Shown here: positions 20,606 through 32,500 of the stretch, in pieces
How the letters are laid out: the number at the start of each line of letters is the position of its first letter
How positions within the stretch are numbered: the first letter of the stretch is position 1
Assembly (NCBI GenBank): GCA_949358305.1
Contig: OX442318.1
Location: forward strand, 4,202,501-4,266,500
Direction: 5' to 3'
Length of the DNA: 64,000 nucleotides
Source: Strigamia acuminata
Lineage: Eukaryota > Arthropoda > Chilopoda > Geophilomorpha > Linotaeniidae
The notes under the pieces: generated by a model
Database searches by the model: none
Told to the model about the DNA's origin: nothing
The model's input: only the letters and a program-made list of their open reading frames with translations
Program-made: the position numbers and the translations under genes

Positions 20606-21235
20606 TGTCGTGATTCGACTTTGTGGTTAAAGATAATAAATAATAGTACTCGGGAAATACAATATAAGATATAATACTGCTTTATTAAATACGCTTACTA
20701 ATACAGTAAAGGTTAAGGTGATTCCAATGATGGTCCTCGGATTCTTCTGCGAATACGAGTCGCCGCTAAACAATGGTAGTTCCTATTGTTTAGTCCTACG
20801 CGTGGTCTGTGTTGTTGTCTAGGGTTATTTCCACGTGTTATAACGAACACGCGAGAATTCGCTTTCTCGTGCGAATTAAACGAATATCGCTTGGATATTT
20901 ATTCTAGCGTAGTTTGGCTACGCTAAATAAATGTGGCTGTTGTACAGTTGAATGGTCAGCGGGCACCGGTCCTCGATCAATCCGTGAAACGGCCTGAAAG
21001 GTGAGGTAGATGGTGCTCTTGCTGAAATGTGGTAACTGTAGTGTATATCCGGTCAAGCGTTGGCGTTATATATTAGCCGGAAATGACGTCATATGCAAAT
21101 CCTTCTGATTATGCAGGTTCGCAGAAACACGAGACTAGTCAGTCTAGTCGGTATTTCTAGCGCGCTCTAGTGGCGAGGATTAATAACATGATAATCGCCG
21201 CTAATTACTTCTTCAGGTGATGCCGAATCACCACA
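20606..21235 (-). repeat. Element 2 5' LTR
   Basis: Same sequence by eye as 9429-10058. It drives transcription toward lower coordinates. Confidence 0.95.
21066..21100 (-). promoter_or_regulatory. Probable element 2 LTR promoter: octamer, CRE, TATA
   Basis: Reading the minus strand, an octamer ATTTGCAT (21100-21093), a perfect CRE palindrome TGACGTCA (21091-21084) and a TATA-like TAATATATAA (21075-21066) follow within 35 bp. This looks like a compact core promoter with POU and CREB/ATF-type sites. Factor binding is inferred from motif match only. Confidence 0.45.
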
Positions 21236-21780
21236 AACTAAATTCACCCAAGTGGCCCTAAGTCCACCAGACCCAGTTCAAGTGGCGTCAGGAACAGAAC
21301 ACCAACAAGAGAGCGAGCGATATATCCGGTTTACACGGGAATATATACTCGTACTGGACGATAGGCTGATCATCGATCCAATGGGATCACTGGTCACCTT
21401 AATCCTTCCAATCCTAGGCTCTAGGAAGCGGATAGCCAGGACATAGTCCTCTACTAGGTCCGTTCCAGGAACTGGATACACAGGACACATTTCGGATTAA
21501 GTCTTTTGACTGTAATCCGGAATTAGTCCAACTTTCAGTGGGTGGCGAGGGATGAAATTTATACATAATTCAACAGAATTATGTAGTAAACTAGTTAAAA
21601 CAACATAAAATATATTAAACAACTGTTTAGACTTGAGACAGACTAAAATATTAATAGTAATTTATATTTTAATTACTGAAAAAAATCAAACTTCGAAATT
21701 TCCGCTAAATCGTTCTAGCGCCATCTATGGGTAAAATAAACGTCTTAACTAGCAAAATGCATGACAGTGTAACCGTCACA
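21236..21780 (-). repeat. Element 1 5' LTR, outer part (with element 2 target duplication)
   Basis: The sequence continues the LTR broken at 9428. Its first four bases, aact, are the duplicated target of element 2, and it ends CGTCACA next to the host AAGT. Confidence 0.92.
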
Positions 21781-22002
21781 AAGTAACCAATAAATAATTA
21801 AAAATTTTGTTTTTTTCCAGTTGATGTAAGCAATAAACACAACAATCATGAGTTTGACATTTTTTAATGTGTGAAACTACATTGTAATGATGGAAATAAC
21901 ATTTTTTATTTAATAAAATCAAAATAACAAACTAAATTAGTCATAACAATCACAACAATAAATAAAAAACAAAACTACTTCTCCTAGTAGTATGGAGTTA
22001 CT

Positions 22003-22073
22003 AGTAAACTCGCTCGACCAATGGGAGTAGAGATTGTAAGGTCCTTTCTTGAGTGCAACTCGAGTATATTTGT
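22003..22073 (-). repeat. Right arm of the long inverted repeat
   Basis: Reverse complement of 3028-3095; the shared run includes gctcgaccaatgggag and cctttcttgagtgcaact. See the left arm for interpretation. Confidence 0.6.
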
Positions 22074-22197
22074 ATACAGTAAAACATTATTTTGCGGAAA
22101 TTTGAAAGAAAAAATGTTCAGGAATTATTTGAAAATCTACTCTTAACTTTTTTTTTTAATTTATTATAATAACTATTACTCATTTATTTTTTAAATA

Positions 22198-22351
22198 CAG
22201 TCGAAACACTTTATAACGAATCGCGAATTGCGATATAATGAATACCTCAAAATGGCTGGTTTGTTGTTAAAAACTTTCGATAAAAGAAATTCTCATTATA
22301 ACGAATCGAGTTTTCGGGTCTCTTGCGATTTGTTATAAAGAGTTTTGACTG
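22198..22351. mobile_element. MITE with TA target duplication (Tc1/mariner-type)
   Basis: It is a 154-bp element with imperfect inverted ends CAGTCGAAACACTTTATAAC and GTTATAAAGAGTTTTGACTG, flanked by TA on both sides (22196-22197 and 22352-22353). No coding capacity. A matching terminus also occurs near 52342-52366. Confidence 0.75.
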
Positions 22352-22399
22352 TATATGTATATTTTTTAATTTAAAAAAACCTTTTGCCTGACCCCCTAA

Positions 22400-22500
22400 A
22401 TGTGCGCCTGTCTGAAAGGCCAAGAGTGAGACTGAAAGTGTTGCCAAAATCAGAAACCAATGCAACATTTAAGCACCTGTTATGTAGGAGGGTGCATTTA
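22400..22500 (-). pseudogene. Relict DEG/ENaC final exon, downstream of gene A
   Basis: In the minus-strand frame the peptide ALVSDFGNTFSLTLGLS matches the start of TM2 in the last exon of genes A-C (SDIGNAL.LTLG.S). Similarity fades on both sides and no splice acceptor or stop context survives, so it is the remnant of a lost channel copy. Confidence 0.6.
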
Positions 22501-22716
22501 TATACGTCCATATAGTTGACAGCACATTGTTGCAGAAATGGCTGCAACGTTTGTAGTTTGTTAGTCATGGTTTGTATTGTTTGTATGCCAAGTTTGGCAA
22601 TTAGTATTCTGATAGAACAAGAATAAACAATGGTTTTCCAATGTGGTGTCAACTACATGCCTACAGCACACCTTTGCCAATTCGAACTTTTTTCTGCAGA
22701 TTTTGTTAGTATTCCA

Positions 22717-25700
22717 TTAGTAATTTTGATTAAACAGAGCATTATAATGCATCTGAAGAAAAGGAAACATTTGGTTACATATTACGTGCATTAGAATGAG
22801 TACAGATACTCCAAGAGTGAGGCCCAGTGCATTTCCAATGTCGGAGACCAACGCTCCCAACGAATACAGGAGTTCTTCTTTTATGAACTCAACCTTATTT
22901 GTATACATGTTAAATACTGCTATGAATGAAAGTGGCTCCATTTTATTTGGACGATTGAATGTGGTAAGTTTGTAAGTCATTATTTGACAGGGTCGTAGGC
23001 AGACGCATTCCTTTTCAACATCGGTGGATAAATAAATTTTATAATACAATTTGCGCACTTCTTTGGCCATTGATGAAGAATTGCACATGCTGGTTTTTTC
23101 CTTGATGGAAAATGGCATACTAGCAAAAACAAAAAGTACTGTTAAATTATTATAGGACTAAGTTTATAAGTTTATAAGAATCGATTTTTATAAGGAAAAA
23201 ACATTGAATTCTGTCAAAATTTTAGAAAAATGAAGACTGCTGGTTGAGTTTTTCCCAATAAATTTGCAGGAAAATATAGTTGATTGATACATAAATACTT
23301 ACCTGCATTGCTGGTATTTTTTCATTAAGTTTGACAAACAGCTTTGTTTGCAATGGTAATATTCACTCACATTTGAAGTACATGCATTTTGAAGGGTGTT
23401 CAAGTATTGCATCTAACACACCAGAAAGAAGAGTTATAAATTTATATATGCATGCATTTTATTTATCAGAAACTACACTAAAGTTACTCGTGGTTGGCAA
23501 AAGCTTAATCCAATATTTGCGAAGTTTGTATACTGTGGTGTGTTATATTTACCTTTAATGTTTTAAATTTAATTATGGAATAACTTGAAGAAACAAGTTC
23601 TATTTTGAATGTATTCGGAAAATTAGGATCTCCAGGTGGACTGAAATAGATCTGAAACAAAATATACTAAGACTTGCTATTTGAAATTCGGTTATAGTCA
23701 TTTTAGCGACGCACATTTTAGCGATTTTTACAAACAAATCCCATTTTAGCGATCACGTTTTAGCGACAATAAGGTAATTTTCCAGTAGTGATCGACACGT
23801 TTTAGCGACGCGACATTTTAGTGATCGCTACGTTTTAGCGACGCGACACGATTTACCGCCGGCTCAAAAAAGTGGTTTGCATAAAAAAAACCAGTAAGGT
23901 AAGGTTCGCGGGGGGTTAAGGGGGTGGGGGGCACAGCCCCCCCTTGTTAGCCCTTCTTAGAAATTAAACCTAAACTATATGGTTAGGTTAATACAGTATT
24001 AGTGTTAGCATTAGTGCCGTTTTAGCAACCATCACTTTAGCGAAGATGTTATTTTAGCGATTTTTGTGTCGCTAAAATGACATGTTCGCTAAAATAAAAT
24101 CGCTAAAATGAAGTACATTCTTGAAATTGTCCTTACATTTGAGACGTCTGGTTTGCAAATATTATCCACTTCAAGTACCATTACGACGGCTCCTGCCATT
24201 GTTCTATATTTACCTGGTACTAACAAGTTTGAAAAATTAATTATGAAATGGAATTGAAGGGTTTATCCGAAGGGTAATTACCAAATGAATGTTTCATGCA
24301 AACACCATCTGTGTAGTTTAACTCGGTCATATTATTGCTATATATGTCGTAATTAGGATACTGAAAAGTTTTTACAAGCCAGTAAGACAGTGACAAAACA
24401 GATTAGAGAGAACCAAAAGGATTGTTTTAGAGGTTTGTCATTCTAAACCCATTCAGTTTAAACTATATTTGAAAGGAAGTGACTGACCTACCTCTTTTCT
24501 AAGGATTTCAACATTTATCAGGTCAGTTTGAAATTCTTTATTCCAAAGTGTCTCTACGTCGATTTCATTGAAATGCACGAGATCGTAATCATCCACTTCA
24601 CATTTGGTTGTGTTCATCTTGAGATATTGGTTGAAATAGAGTTCCTTATTGTCATTGAGTTTTTCACTATGTGGCCCCGGACAGGCAATGATGTTTGGGT
24701 ATGTGACGATTGTAGGGTCTTCAATGTTGACTGCTTTCTGAATGGGTCCTGATATATATCTGTTTATTCTATCTTGCAGAATATAACAACAGAATAGAGT
24801 GAACATGAAATAAATTGACAAAATCCATTTGCTTTTGCCGTTTGCTTTTTCCATTTCTATTTGTTTGGCAAACATTTTGAATTTTGTTTTGTGATCGTTG
24901 AAGTGTTTTTCGAATTTGTTAATGATGCTGTTACGGTGGCTTCTTTGCGGACTTTTGATTCGTTTTGCACAACCAATTAGACAATCAATCAGAGAAAGTA
25001 GTGATAATCCCAACCAAAGGCCAAGATTTCCACCAAAGTCGCAGAGAAGACTGATTAAGTCATAAAGCCATCTTTCTTGAAATACAGTAACGTATGGATC
25101 AGCTAAGTGGTAATTACACTGAACATTGTTCAAACTTATTAAAACTATTTCTAAGTCATAAACGTCATTGTTACAGCTTCTTGTACAGTTGCAGTCATTA
25201 GTTGGTGTTAGTCCTCCTACTATCTTCTGGTGTTTCTGAATCAAGTTGGCGGTTGCTTTAGAATTGTTGCAGGGATTGGCACATTGTTTCAGAAATGAAT
25301 ATGGCATGCTAATTGAATGCAACAATAATTTTTTTTTAATTTAAAAGTTACCAGAGATTACATATTTTTTCATTAAATTGTTGTTAGAAACCCGAATAAG
25401 GAATTTTTGAGCCGTATGCCGTAGTCTACACGTGTTTGTCACATTGATTCTTTTGCTCGATATGTTTTTTATGTAAAATCAAGAGGCATGATAAATAAAT
25501 GGTGAAGGTAAAGTGTACGTCGTGTAAGCAACTTTCACTTCTTTAAGAGAATTTTGTTTTGATATTATTGATAGGATTGAAACAACAGTTTAATGAAAAG
25601 CAGCAATGTGAGTTATGCCTTACCAACAGGGATCATTTTCAAACTTCTGTTCGGTGCATCGTTTAGCACACCGTCTAAACTCTTCATTTGGCACACACGG

Positions 25701-27883
25701 CTCTTCTTTCGTGCTTAAAAAAAAATACTGGAAAGAAATTGCCAAAACTTATTTTTACATGCAGATCACACTTATCTGCAAAAACTACATTTTCGTTAGC
25801 AAATGGACATTTTTTATGGTGACCCAAAAATGCCAGGTTGACACAAGAAGAAATTCTTGGTGTTGACCCCTTTTTGAGTCACCATTGAAAAAGGTCATTT
25901 CCCCCATTTCTCAGAACCCACTCCTGTAAACAGGTGTGTGTCCTGGGGGGAAATGAGTGGCATTGCCCTAGTTGCTATTGGCTTGGGCAGTCACATGACT
26001 TTCATGCATAAAAGCTTGGAGTCTACCTATTCAAAGCAGAACTTACAAACGAATCTACCAAATGCACAGCGAACTACTTCACCGTCAGGCCTACGAATAG
26101 TAGTGCTCAGGTACACCTAGTAAATCTCATCATTGTGTAAGCCGGCAATTCCCACGAAAGTGTAGGAATAGCCCATACGAATTATTGTTCAGATAGTCCA
26201 CCCTTTTAAACGCTCGAGCGCGTTGTACGTACTCACGTTCCGTGACAACGCCTCTGTGGCGTTAATACGACCCTAGACAACAGGTACGGATATCAGACTC
26301 GCGGAGCATTCCATCGCGTCCGATGTACGAACCCAGAGGATGAACAACCCAGAAATCGAGACGACGCCATTGTTCAGCGACCACGCGGAACTTCGAGCGC
26401 CATCTTGAATATCTATTGTTTGACTCCATTAAATGTGTATTCCATTTACCATTTATTATCTTTTAAGGCCTAGAGCCCATTAAATAAATTAGTTAGCCCT
26501 CTTAAATTAGCGTAATTATTTGAGTGTTTAAAACGATCACGTAAAACACATCTAGCGCGACAACAATTTACCGCGAAAAGCGAGGTAAAAAAAATGGTTT
26601 TTTATTTTAAAAAACGTGTAAGGTTAGGTTCGCGGGGGGGGGGGGTCTAGGGGAAGGCGCAGCCCACCCTCGTTAGCCCTTCTTAGGAATTAAACCTAAA
26701 ATATATGTAGTCGCAGTTTCCAAAGTCACGCTAGACGTGCTAGATGACACGCCCCATTAAGCCTACCGTATAATGTAATGTAATGTTTAAATTACATGTC
26801 AATATGTGCGATGAGCCCCATACTGAGACAGAATACCGAAAATTTGAGTTTGCTAGTATGAATAGGACAAAAGGTTACCGACAAAACAAGCATTTGTCCC
26901 ATTTTCTTTTGTGCAGTATTAATCAAAAGAAGTATTGAGCAATGATTAGCCTCTATTAGTTTACATTAATCACTATTTTTACCTGTGTGAAGGTAAAGCC
27001 CATAGATAATTGAACTGCTTCGTTTATAATTATGAAGAATTGAAAATTAAATGGTACATCCCATGAGGCCTAAAATGGTATTTTATGAATATAGACTCAA
27101 ATATAAAATACGTACTATTTTTATATAGTACATAATAATGTTCAAATGGTACAGGTAAATCCATTTTCAACGACATTGCAAGTTCAGAATGTTCTAACGA
27201 CCTATTAACTAAGTAATAATTGAAACATAAAAATTTAAACACAAAATAAAAATAATTTGGCAATTTAGTATTCAAATTCGAAGTAAAACACTGCATGTCT
27301 AATACTTAACTGTTCACTTGGGTACATGTGCCAAAAGGTGTAATTCTGTGTTTTTGATGAAACCCCAAAGGAATTTTTGGCTACAATGTACAAAAATACA
27401 ATTTAGATGCAATCATAATAATATGCACCTTACTTTGTAGTTAGCACTTCCAAATGTCAACTTTTCAATTGCATCGATACGGTAGTCCAAATTCCAAACT
27501 TTGGACAGGTTGAAATCTAATGATTCTATGAGTACGAACATTTGTTTGTCTAAACTTCTTTCTTTTATGTAATCTAACGTGTAAGTATTATGTTCTAAGC
27601 AAATAGACACGGGTGGTATGGGAAAGTGTTCCATTTTTGTTCGATGTACATCAACAGCCTTTGGTTCTGACAAGAAGTACGAGATGCAGTCATACATTTG
27701 GTAGCAATAAATGAGAGAACAGGTGATGACGAGAAGGGCCGAAAAAATACGAAATGTGCGAGAACGGGTGCTGTCTAGAAGGATGTAGAACTCCGGTGCT
27801 ACATTCTTATCTTTATGGATAGACTTGCTGATCGAAGATGCTATTATGTGGCGATGTCTTCTGAATCTGCTTTGATTGAGCAT
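22717..27883 (-). CDS. DEG/ENaC gene A: two fused channel subunits
   Basis: There are eleven exons (minus): 27883-27434, 27380-27311, 27208-27132, 27069-26983, 25727-25624, 25308-24492, 24360-24282, 24219-24137, 23651-23553, 23412-23303, 23119-22717, all with GT-AG introns and consistent phases, giving 792 residues. Exon 1 carries TM1 of half 1 followed by FPIPPVSIC. The 817-bp exon 6 carries cysteines, TM2 of half 1 ([17 protein letters not shown]), a basic cytosolic linker and TM1 of half 2 followed by VTYPNIIACPG. Exon 11 carries ECVCLRPC and TM2 of half 2 (SDIGNALGLTLGVS). Residues of this kind form a sodium-selective or non-selective cation pore in the family. The HG gating motif is not visible. 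All three bases before the ATG side read tctag, so an upstream exon may exist, but none was found; element 3 lies 593 bp upstream. Confidence 0.88.
23699..24110. repeat. Inverted-repeat element rich in TTTTAGCGA, gene A intron 8
   Basis: The ends CATTTTAGCGA and TCGCTAAAATG are inverted, and many internal copies of TTTTAGCGA occur in both directions. The core (cgcggggggttaag ... gttagcccttcttag) recurs at about 26625-26710. It is non-coding and absent from the matching introns of genes B and C. The target duplication is unclear. Confidence 0.55.
25870..26980. other. Enlarged gene A intron 4 with foreign inserts
   Basis: This intron is about 1.26 kb, against about 0.49 kb in genes B and C. 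About 25885-25970 is still alignable with the B and C introns (the ggtc...ctggggggaaatgag segment). About 26120-26520 is a less AT-rich insert that I cannot classify, possibly part of an LTR. About 26580-26720 is a second fragment of the TTTTAGCGA family core. Confidence 0.45.
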
Positions 27884-27906
27884 CTAGATATAAAAAAGTT
27901 CTATTA

Positions 27907-28203
27907 ACCTTCCCATAGCCATGACTGGTTACTACACGTGCAGCTATGGTTGGTCATTTCTGTCTTCTTTTTAAAAATTCTTCTGCACTTGTGCACAGAC
28001 ACATTTTTCCTGGCAGGAGCACATGTTTTAGGACTAATTTTAATATGCCAAGTAGTGCATGAATATGTAGACATTATAAAATAAGAAAAAAAAAGTGTTT
28101 GAGGAATAAAAGTCTATCTCCTTAATTAAATTTCAGGTAAAAAAAATTACACTTATTTTTCCACTTCTCTAATTTTTTTGACTCACCATGGCTATGGGTA
28201 GGT
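27907..28203. mobile_element. MITE upstream of gene A exon 1, TA target duplication
   Basis: The inverted ends ACCTTCCCATAGCCATG and CATGGCTATGGGTAGGT are bounded by TA (27905-27906, 28204-28205). The matching sequence upstream of gene B exon 1 lacks the insert. Non-coding, about 297 bp. Confidence 0.6.
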
Positions 28204-28476
28204 TATGATAACATGCTGCTGTTTGGGTTTTCTAGGAATTCTAGCAATTCTTGGATAACATGGCAACTTTATAGTTTTAATTAATAAGTACCGGTAATTT
28301 TTTTATTCTGAATAGTTAGAAAATATTACTCTTACTTTGTGACCATTAACCTAACAGTGTATGAAACACTTATAGTGATTCAATAGAATCAATATCTTGG
28401 TAAATAATATCTTACTCAGTTCAATAAGTTTCTTATATTTATTTGGTTTAGTATAATATTCGTTATAACTATGGTT

Positions 28477-29472
28477 TGTGGTGACCCGACTGGGGTGGGG
28501 CACGAAGAGTTTCTCTCGTGGCCTACATACGGGTAAAGAAGGGGAGTCGCACGCGCGCCTCCCTTCCCTCAGAGCATTGACATCCAGTCAATGGACGGGC
28601 GTCTGCCCTGGGGGAGTGGGGGAGATTCGTCTTCTCCACTATTGGGTGGCTTTAGTCACCTGTCACCCCCCGCTTTGTGCAAAGGAATTCGCCTTGCACT
28701 GAGCGGAGAGAACCAACACAAAAATCAACCAAGATACACGTAAAAGCCAAACGTCCTAAAACGATCAAGCCTAAGTACAAAGACTTCAGGAGTGACCTAG
28801 GACAAGGGACTTTCAACGTGAGTACGATTGATTTGTGTTAACCTCCGCAGAGTAACCTGCGAAACAAGATTACCACACTATTTTAGCAAGCCAGCTAGAA
28901 ATAGTAAACCTACTCCAATTTAGCGAGTTGTGCAGACAAACGGTCGCACAAGCCTAAATTGCAGTAACCACGACGAGCGTTCCCGCCGCTGTGTGTATCG
29001 CCGGGAACCACCAAGCGTCCGCCGCTGTGTGATCGCCGGACACCTACAAAAAACCCTAAACCTAGACAACAGACCAGAAGTAAGACCTTTCAGGCATTCA
29101 CTCGCGCCCGACCAGCGTGAGCCCGAAGGACCGAACGAGAAACGTGAGACGAGGACGCCATTCATTGCCACGCCGGCCCAAGACGACACCACGTTGCCAC
29201 GCGGACGCCATCTTGGATCCACAGCGACAAAGGACGACCTCGACCAGTTTCCCGCCAACTTCACACCCCTTTCCTTTTACCTTTTTATTCCCTTACATAT
29301 TTTATTCCCTTTTAACTGTATATTCCCGTATAATAAATACATTTATTATATTTACCTTTTACATTGTCTTGCCGTGTTACATTATTTGGGTAACCGCTTG
29401 AGTAAAGCGGTATTGCGAGATCAGAGAGTGACTCATACCACGTATCAGCGACAGACCGAGTTGAGCGCGACA
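28477..29472 (+). repeat. Element 3 5' LTR
   Basis: It starts TGTGGTGACCCG and ends GAGCGCGACA, and is identical by eye to 40997-41992. An AATAAA polyadenylation-type signal lies at 29332-29337. The open frames within it are not supported as genes. Confidence 0.95.
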
Positions 29473-29474
29473 CG

Positions 29475-29492
29475 TGGGGGCCTGTCCGGGAT
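29475..29492 (+). promoter_or_regulatory. Element 3 primer binding site, tRNA-Pro-like
   Basis: TGGGGGCCTGTCCGGGAT lies 2 nt inside the 5' LTR and is identical to the element 2 site. It matches the tRNA-Pro complement at 16 of 18 positions. Confidence 0.75.
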
Positions 29493-29540
29493 CGATTTAA
29501 ACGACTCGAATAGAACTTGAGATCATTTTCATACCCAAAA

Positions 29541-32500
29541 ATGGCAGACAATATCCGAGTAACGGATTCCGACTCCGACGCGAACAAGAGAGCCGGCAGT
29601 CGTAAAGGCGCCGACTATCACTTGCGATCTGGAGGTCCCTTACCCAAAGCCTCAGCGCACGAAGCGAGGCAAAAACGGCGCAAGCCTAAACCCGATCGCA
29701 GAAGCGCATCAGAGGCATCGCACCCGTCTCGTTCCGAGACGAGGCAGCGATTGGACGAGACAGAGCGGGGTGAAGAGCAATCTCACTCCAAACTGCCGCG
29801 TTCTAACCGTGACGGCGAGACGAGCGGAAACGAGGTTTTATCCCGTAACCCATCGCCTCGTCTAACGCACGACACCGAGGTGGGCAGTCCGAAAGCGGCG
29901 TCTCCGATACAAAAGACGGCCTCAAACACGACAGCTAATTCGGCACTAAACACGCCAATTACGCGAAGCCGCCCAGCTTCGGTCAGGTCCGAAGGACACA
30001 AGTCCAATGCGTCAAAAACTGAGCGTGTTCCGAGCCAGCCTTACAGCGTCTCGGCCACATTGGTTGACACGATGCAGTTGGCACAGGCAGAAGGTGTACG
30101 ATACACTCTGCCAACGGGAAAAATAACTGTGTACGAAACATTACAAATCGTACGTGCAGCTTTAAGAGCGCACAGGTTATCCCCGGAAATCACCGTTGTT
30201 GAAGGCGCATACGCTCAACAAATGGTAGACTCCGCTCAATTCGAAGCGGATGCCGAGAATGAGGCCCGACAAGCCATCCGCGAGAGAAAGCGGAAGCTGG
30301 CGGAAAGAGAAGCGCGAGCTCTCGAGTACGGCAAATCCCAGCGCGTTCCGACTACTCCAGAAGAAGTCGAAATAGTTGATCGAGCCTTACATGCACATCG
30401 TTATGCATTCCGTTCTCAACAAGAAGCTGAACAAGCTTTCATGACTAGGCTGCAACGAGACAAACCAAAATCCGTTCGCAAGCCAGAAGTTAGCTCGTCC
30501 GAATTGTCCGACGAGAGCGTAGAAGGCGACCCGAAGCGCACGCCGAAGGTCAGCCCCAAACCCGAGCGAAAAAAGGAAGTGCCAGTCACTCCACGCAAAC
30601 GGGAAGTCTCGACCGAACAACGCGTTCGACCTCGCATGATGGCGTTAGACGATAACACTAACAACGCTATCAACCGATTAATAAATGCGAACAACGCGCG
30701 TCGTAACGAAGAACAGACTCACACGAGCCGACAACGCGACGACCCGCGGGGTAACGACTGGCAACAGCCGGTACCCATCCTCAAAGACGACGGACCTTCG
30801 AGAAAACCTTCCGAAGACCGCACATCGTCACGAGAGGAACGTCAACGCGAAAGAGGACAGCAACAGTATCACTACGGAAACAGTGATTCGTCGTCGGATG
30901 AACTGGAGTCGAATGCACCCAGTCATCACGATTCGGAGAGAGGTTCCGGAGAAAGACGAAGGGAAAGAGAACGCGATGAACGCAGGGAAAGGGAACGTGA
31001 CGACCGTCGTAGGGGCCGGAAAGAGTCAAACTCTTCACGGCGCAACCCGCCACGCCGCTCACCGTCTCCCGACCCCAGCTCCGACCCCTCGTCCAACGAC
31101 GACAGACGAAATGATAAGTCAAGTAATCGCCGGAAGAGATCCAACTCTCCGCGCGATAGAGAGAAACGACGTCGATCGGAAAATAGCGACCACCGACGGG
31201 AGGAGTTTCAGGACCTTCCCCGACAAAGCGCGTTTACCGATTCGACGGGTCGGCAGTATACGATGGGAGAGCTTGGAAGAGCCCTGCTTGGCTCGTTAAA
31301 AGCCGAAGGAATCGATCTGAGCAAACGAAATGATCGTAATCGTAACACTGGTGACCGCGTAAAGAAAAAATACGCTGTCTCCCGACGTGACACCATGAGT
31401 GTTACCGGGAATATTAGGTGGCAATTTTATATTCAGAACCGTTTCGACGGGTCATGGAAAGCGGGAGATCGCTTCCTTGACGAAGTAATTCGGATTAAGA
31501 CTGCCACTAAAGCCACCGTAGGAGACATGCTCACCCACGGTATTGTCGAGCTAATGACAGGCTCGGCACGTGAGTGGTACCAAGGATTGAAAGGCGTCAA
31601 TTGGGACGACTTTTTAATGAGATTCGACCTGCGCTACGGCGAGACACCCGAAGAGGTGAGCCGAAAGATGCGAGGTCTTCGCCAGATGCCTGGTGAAACC
31701 ATAATGGATTACGACATTCGCGCCAGATTGTTGTTCGAAAAGGCCCCGATGGAATTTCATGCCACGGGATTCAACCTTTTCTTTCTCGGCGGTTTGTCGG
31801 AATACTCGCAACGGGTGCTACTTGAAGAAAGGGCACCGACAGGAGGCAGCTACGAAGAAATGAGCGCCTTCCTGTTCGAGAACACGATAGATATCGAGAA
31901 GAGATATTATTCCGCTTTACCAGAAGCGGAGAAAGCAGCAACCGCTAAACGTCTCAAGTTGAGTGCGGAAAGATATGGGGCGACAGACAAAATCATGCGC
32001 CCTACTGAATATCTTAGCGGTATAATGGAGCTGGCAGAAGCTAGCGTTGGTTTACAAATAAAAAATAAACTGACATCCACGCTGCCTTCCAACCCATTGG
32101 CCGCCCCTAAAAAGGCACCGACAGCGTCAGCCATGCAAGCGACACTGGAGGAGGTCAAGGAGGGGGAGGAAGCCGAACAAAATGTCGGAAAATCAGACGA
32201 AAAAGAAGAAAAAGACGATTATTCGACGGACGAAGAAATACGAAGCTATCGCGATACCTTATCAACGGGTTGCGATGAGGAAGGACCGCTAGTACATCTC
32301 ATCCATCGAGATAGAGCGGTAGAAGAATTTCGCGCCAGGTTAAAACCAAATGCCGGCCGAATTCCGAAGTATTTTCGGAAAAATTACACGCCACCATCGA
32401 AAGTAGACCCTGAAAAGAAAAAATCGATTGAAGCCCCAAGAGACAAATCAAATATTCGTTGTTTCAAGTGTAACCAACCGGGGCACTATTCCAATGAGTG

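Larger units (their letters stand above)
9429..21235 (-). mobile_element. Element 2: complete Ty3/Gypsy-type retrotransposon nested in element 1
   Basis: It has two 630-bp LTRs that appear identical by eye, starting TGTCGTGATTCG and ending CGAATCACCACA. The 4-bp target duplication AACT (9425-9428, 21236-21239) is confirmed by the unbroken site in the other element 1 LTR. In minus-strand order it holds the primer site, gag, a -1 frameshift signal, pol (protease, RT, RNase H, integrase), a spliced ORF3 and a purine tract. All reading frames are intact, so it was probably active recently. RT-RNaseH-IN domain order assigns it to Ty3/Gypsy. I cannot place it in a named clade. Confidence 0.95.
3417..21780 (-). 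mobile_element. Element 1: gag-only LTR retrotransposon (TR-GAG type), split by element 2
   Basis: The LTRs start TGTGACG and end CGTCACA and are each exactly 1512 bp once the nested element is removed. The element is on the minus strand: 5' LTR 8458-9428 plus 21240-21780, 3' LTR 3417-4928. The 4-bp target duplication is AAGT (3413-3416 and 21781-21784). A primer site matching tRNA-Gln lies 2 nt inside the 5' LTR and a purine tract abuts the 3' LTR. The 3.5-kb interior holds a single intact gag and no protease, reverse transcriptase or integrase. The ends needed for mobilisation are intact, so it is probably mobilised by pol supplied in trans. By eye the LTRs differ at one base (3911 G, 8952 A), so the insertion is recent. 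Confidence 0.9.

Noticed and set aside
27300-27311. In-frame TAA after exon 2 of the channel genes, suggesting pseudogenes
   Set aside because: The stop lies inside a GT-AG intron (A|GTTAAG donor). The next exon restores the frame with matching phase in all three copies.
28930-29520. 196-residue open frame in the element 3 LTR and a 185-residue copy at 41450-42007
   Set aside because: It lies in the LTR, differs only where each LTR meets its flank, has biased composition and no domain. LTR-internal chance frame.
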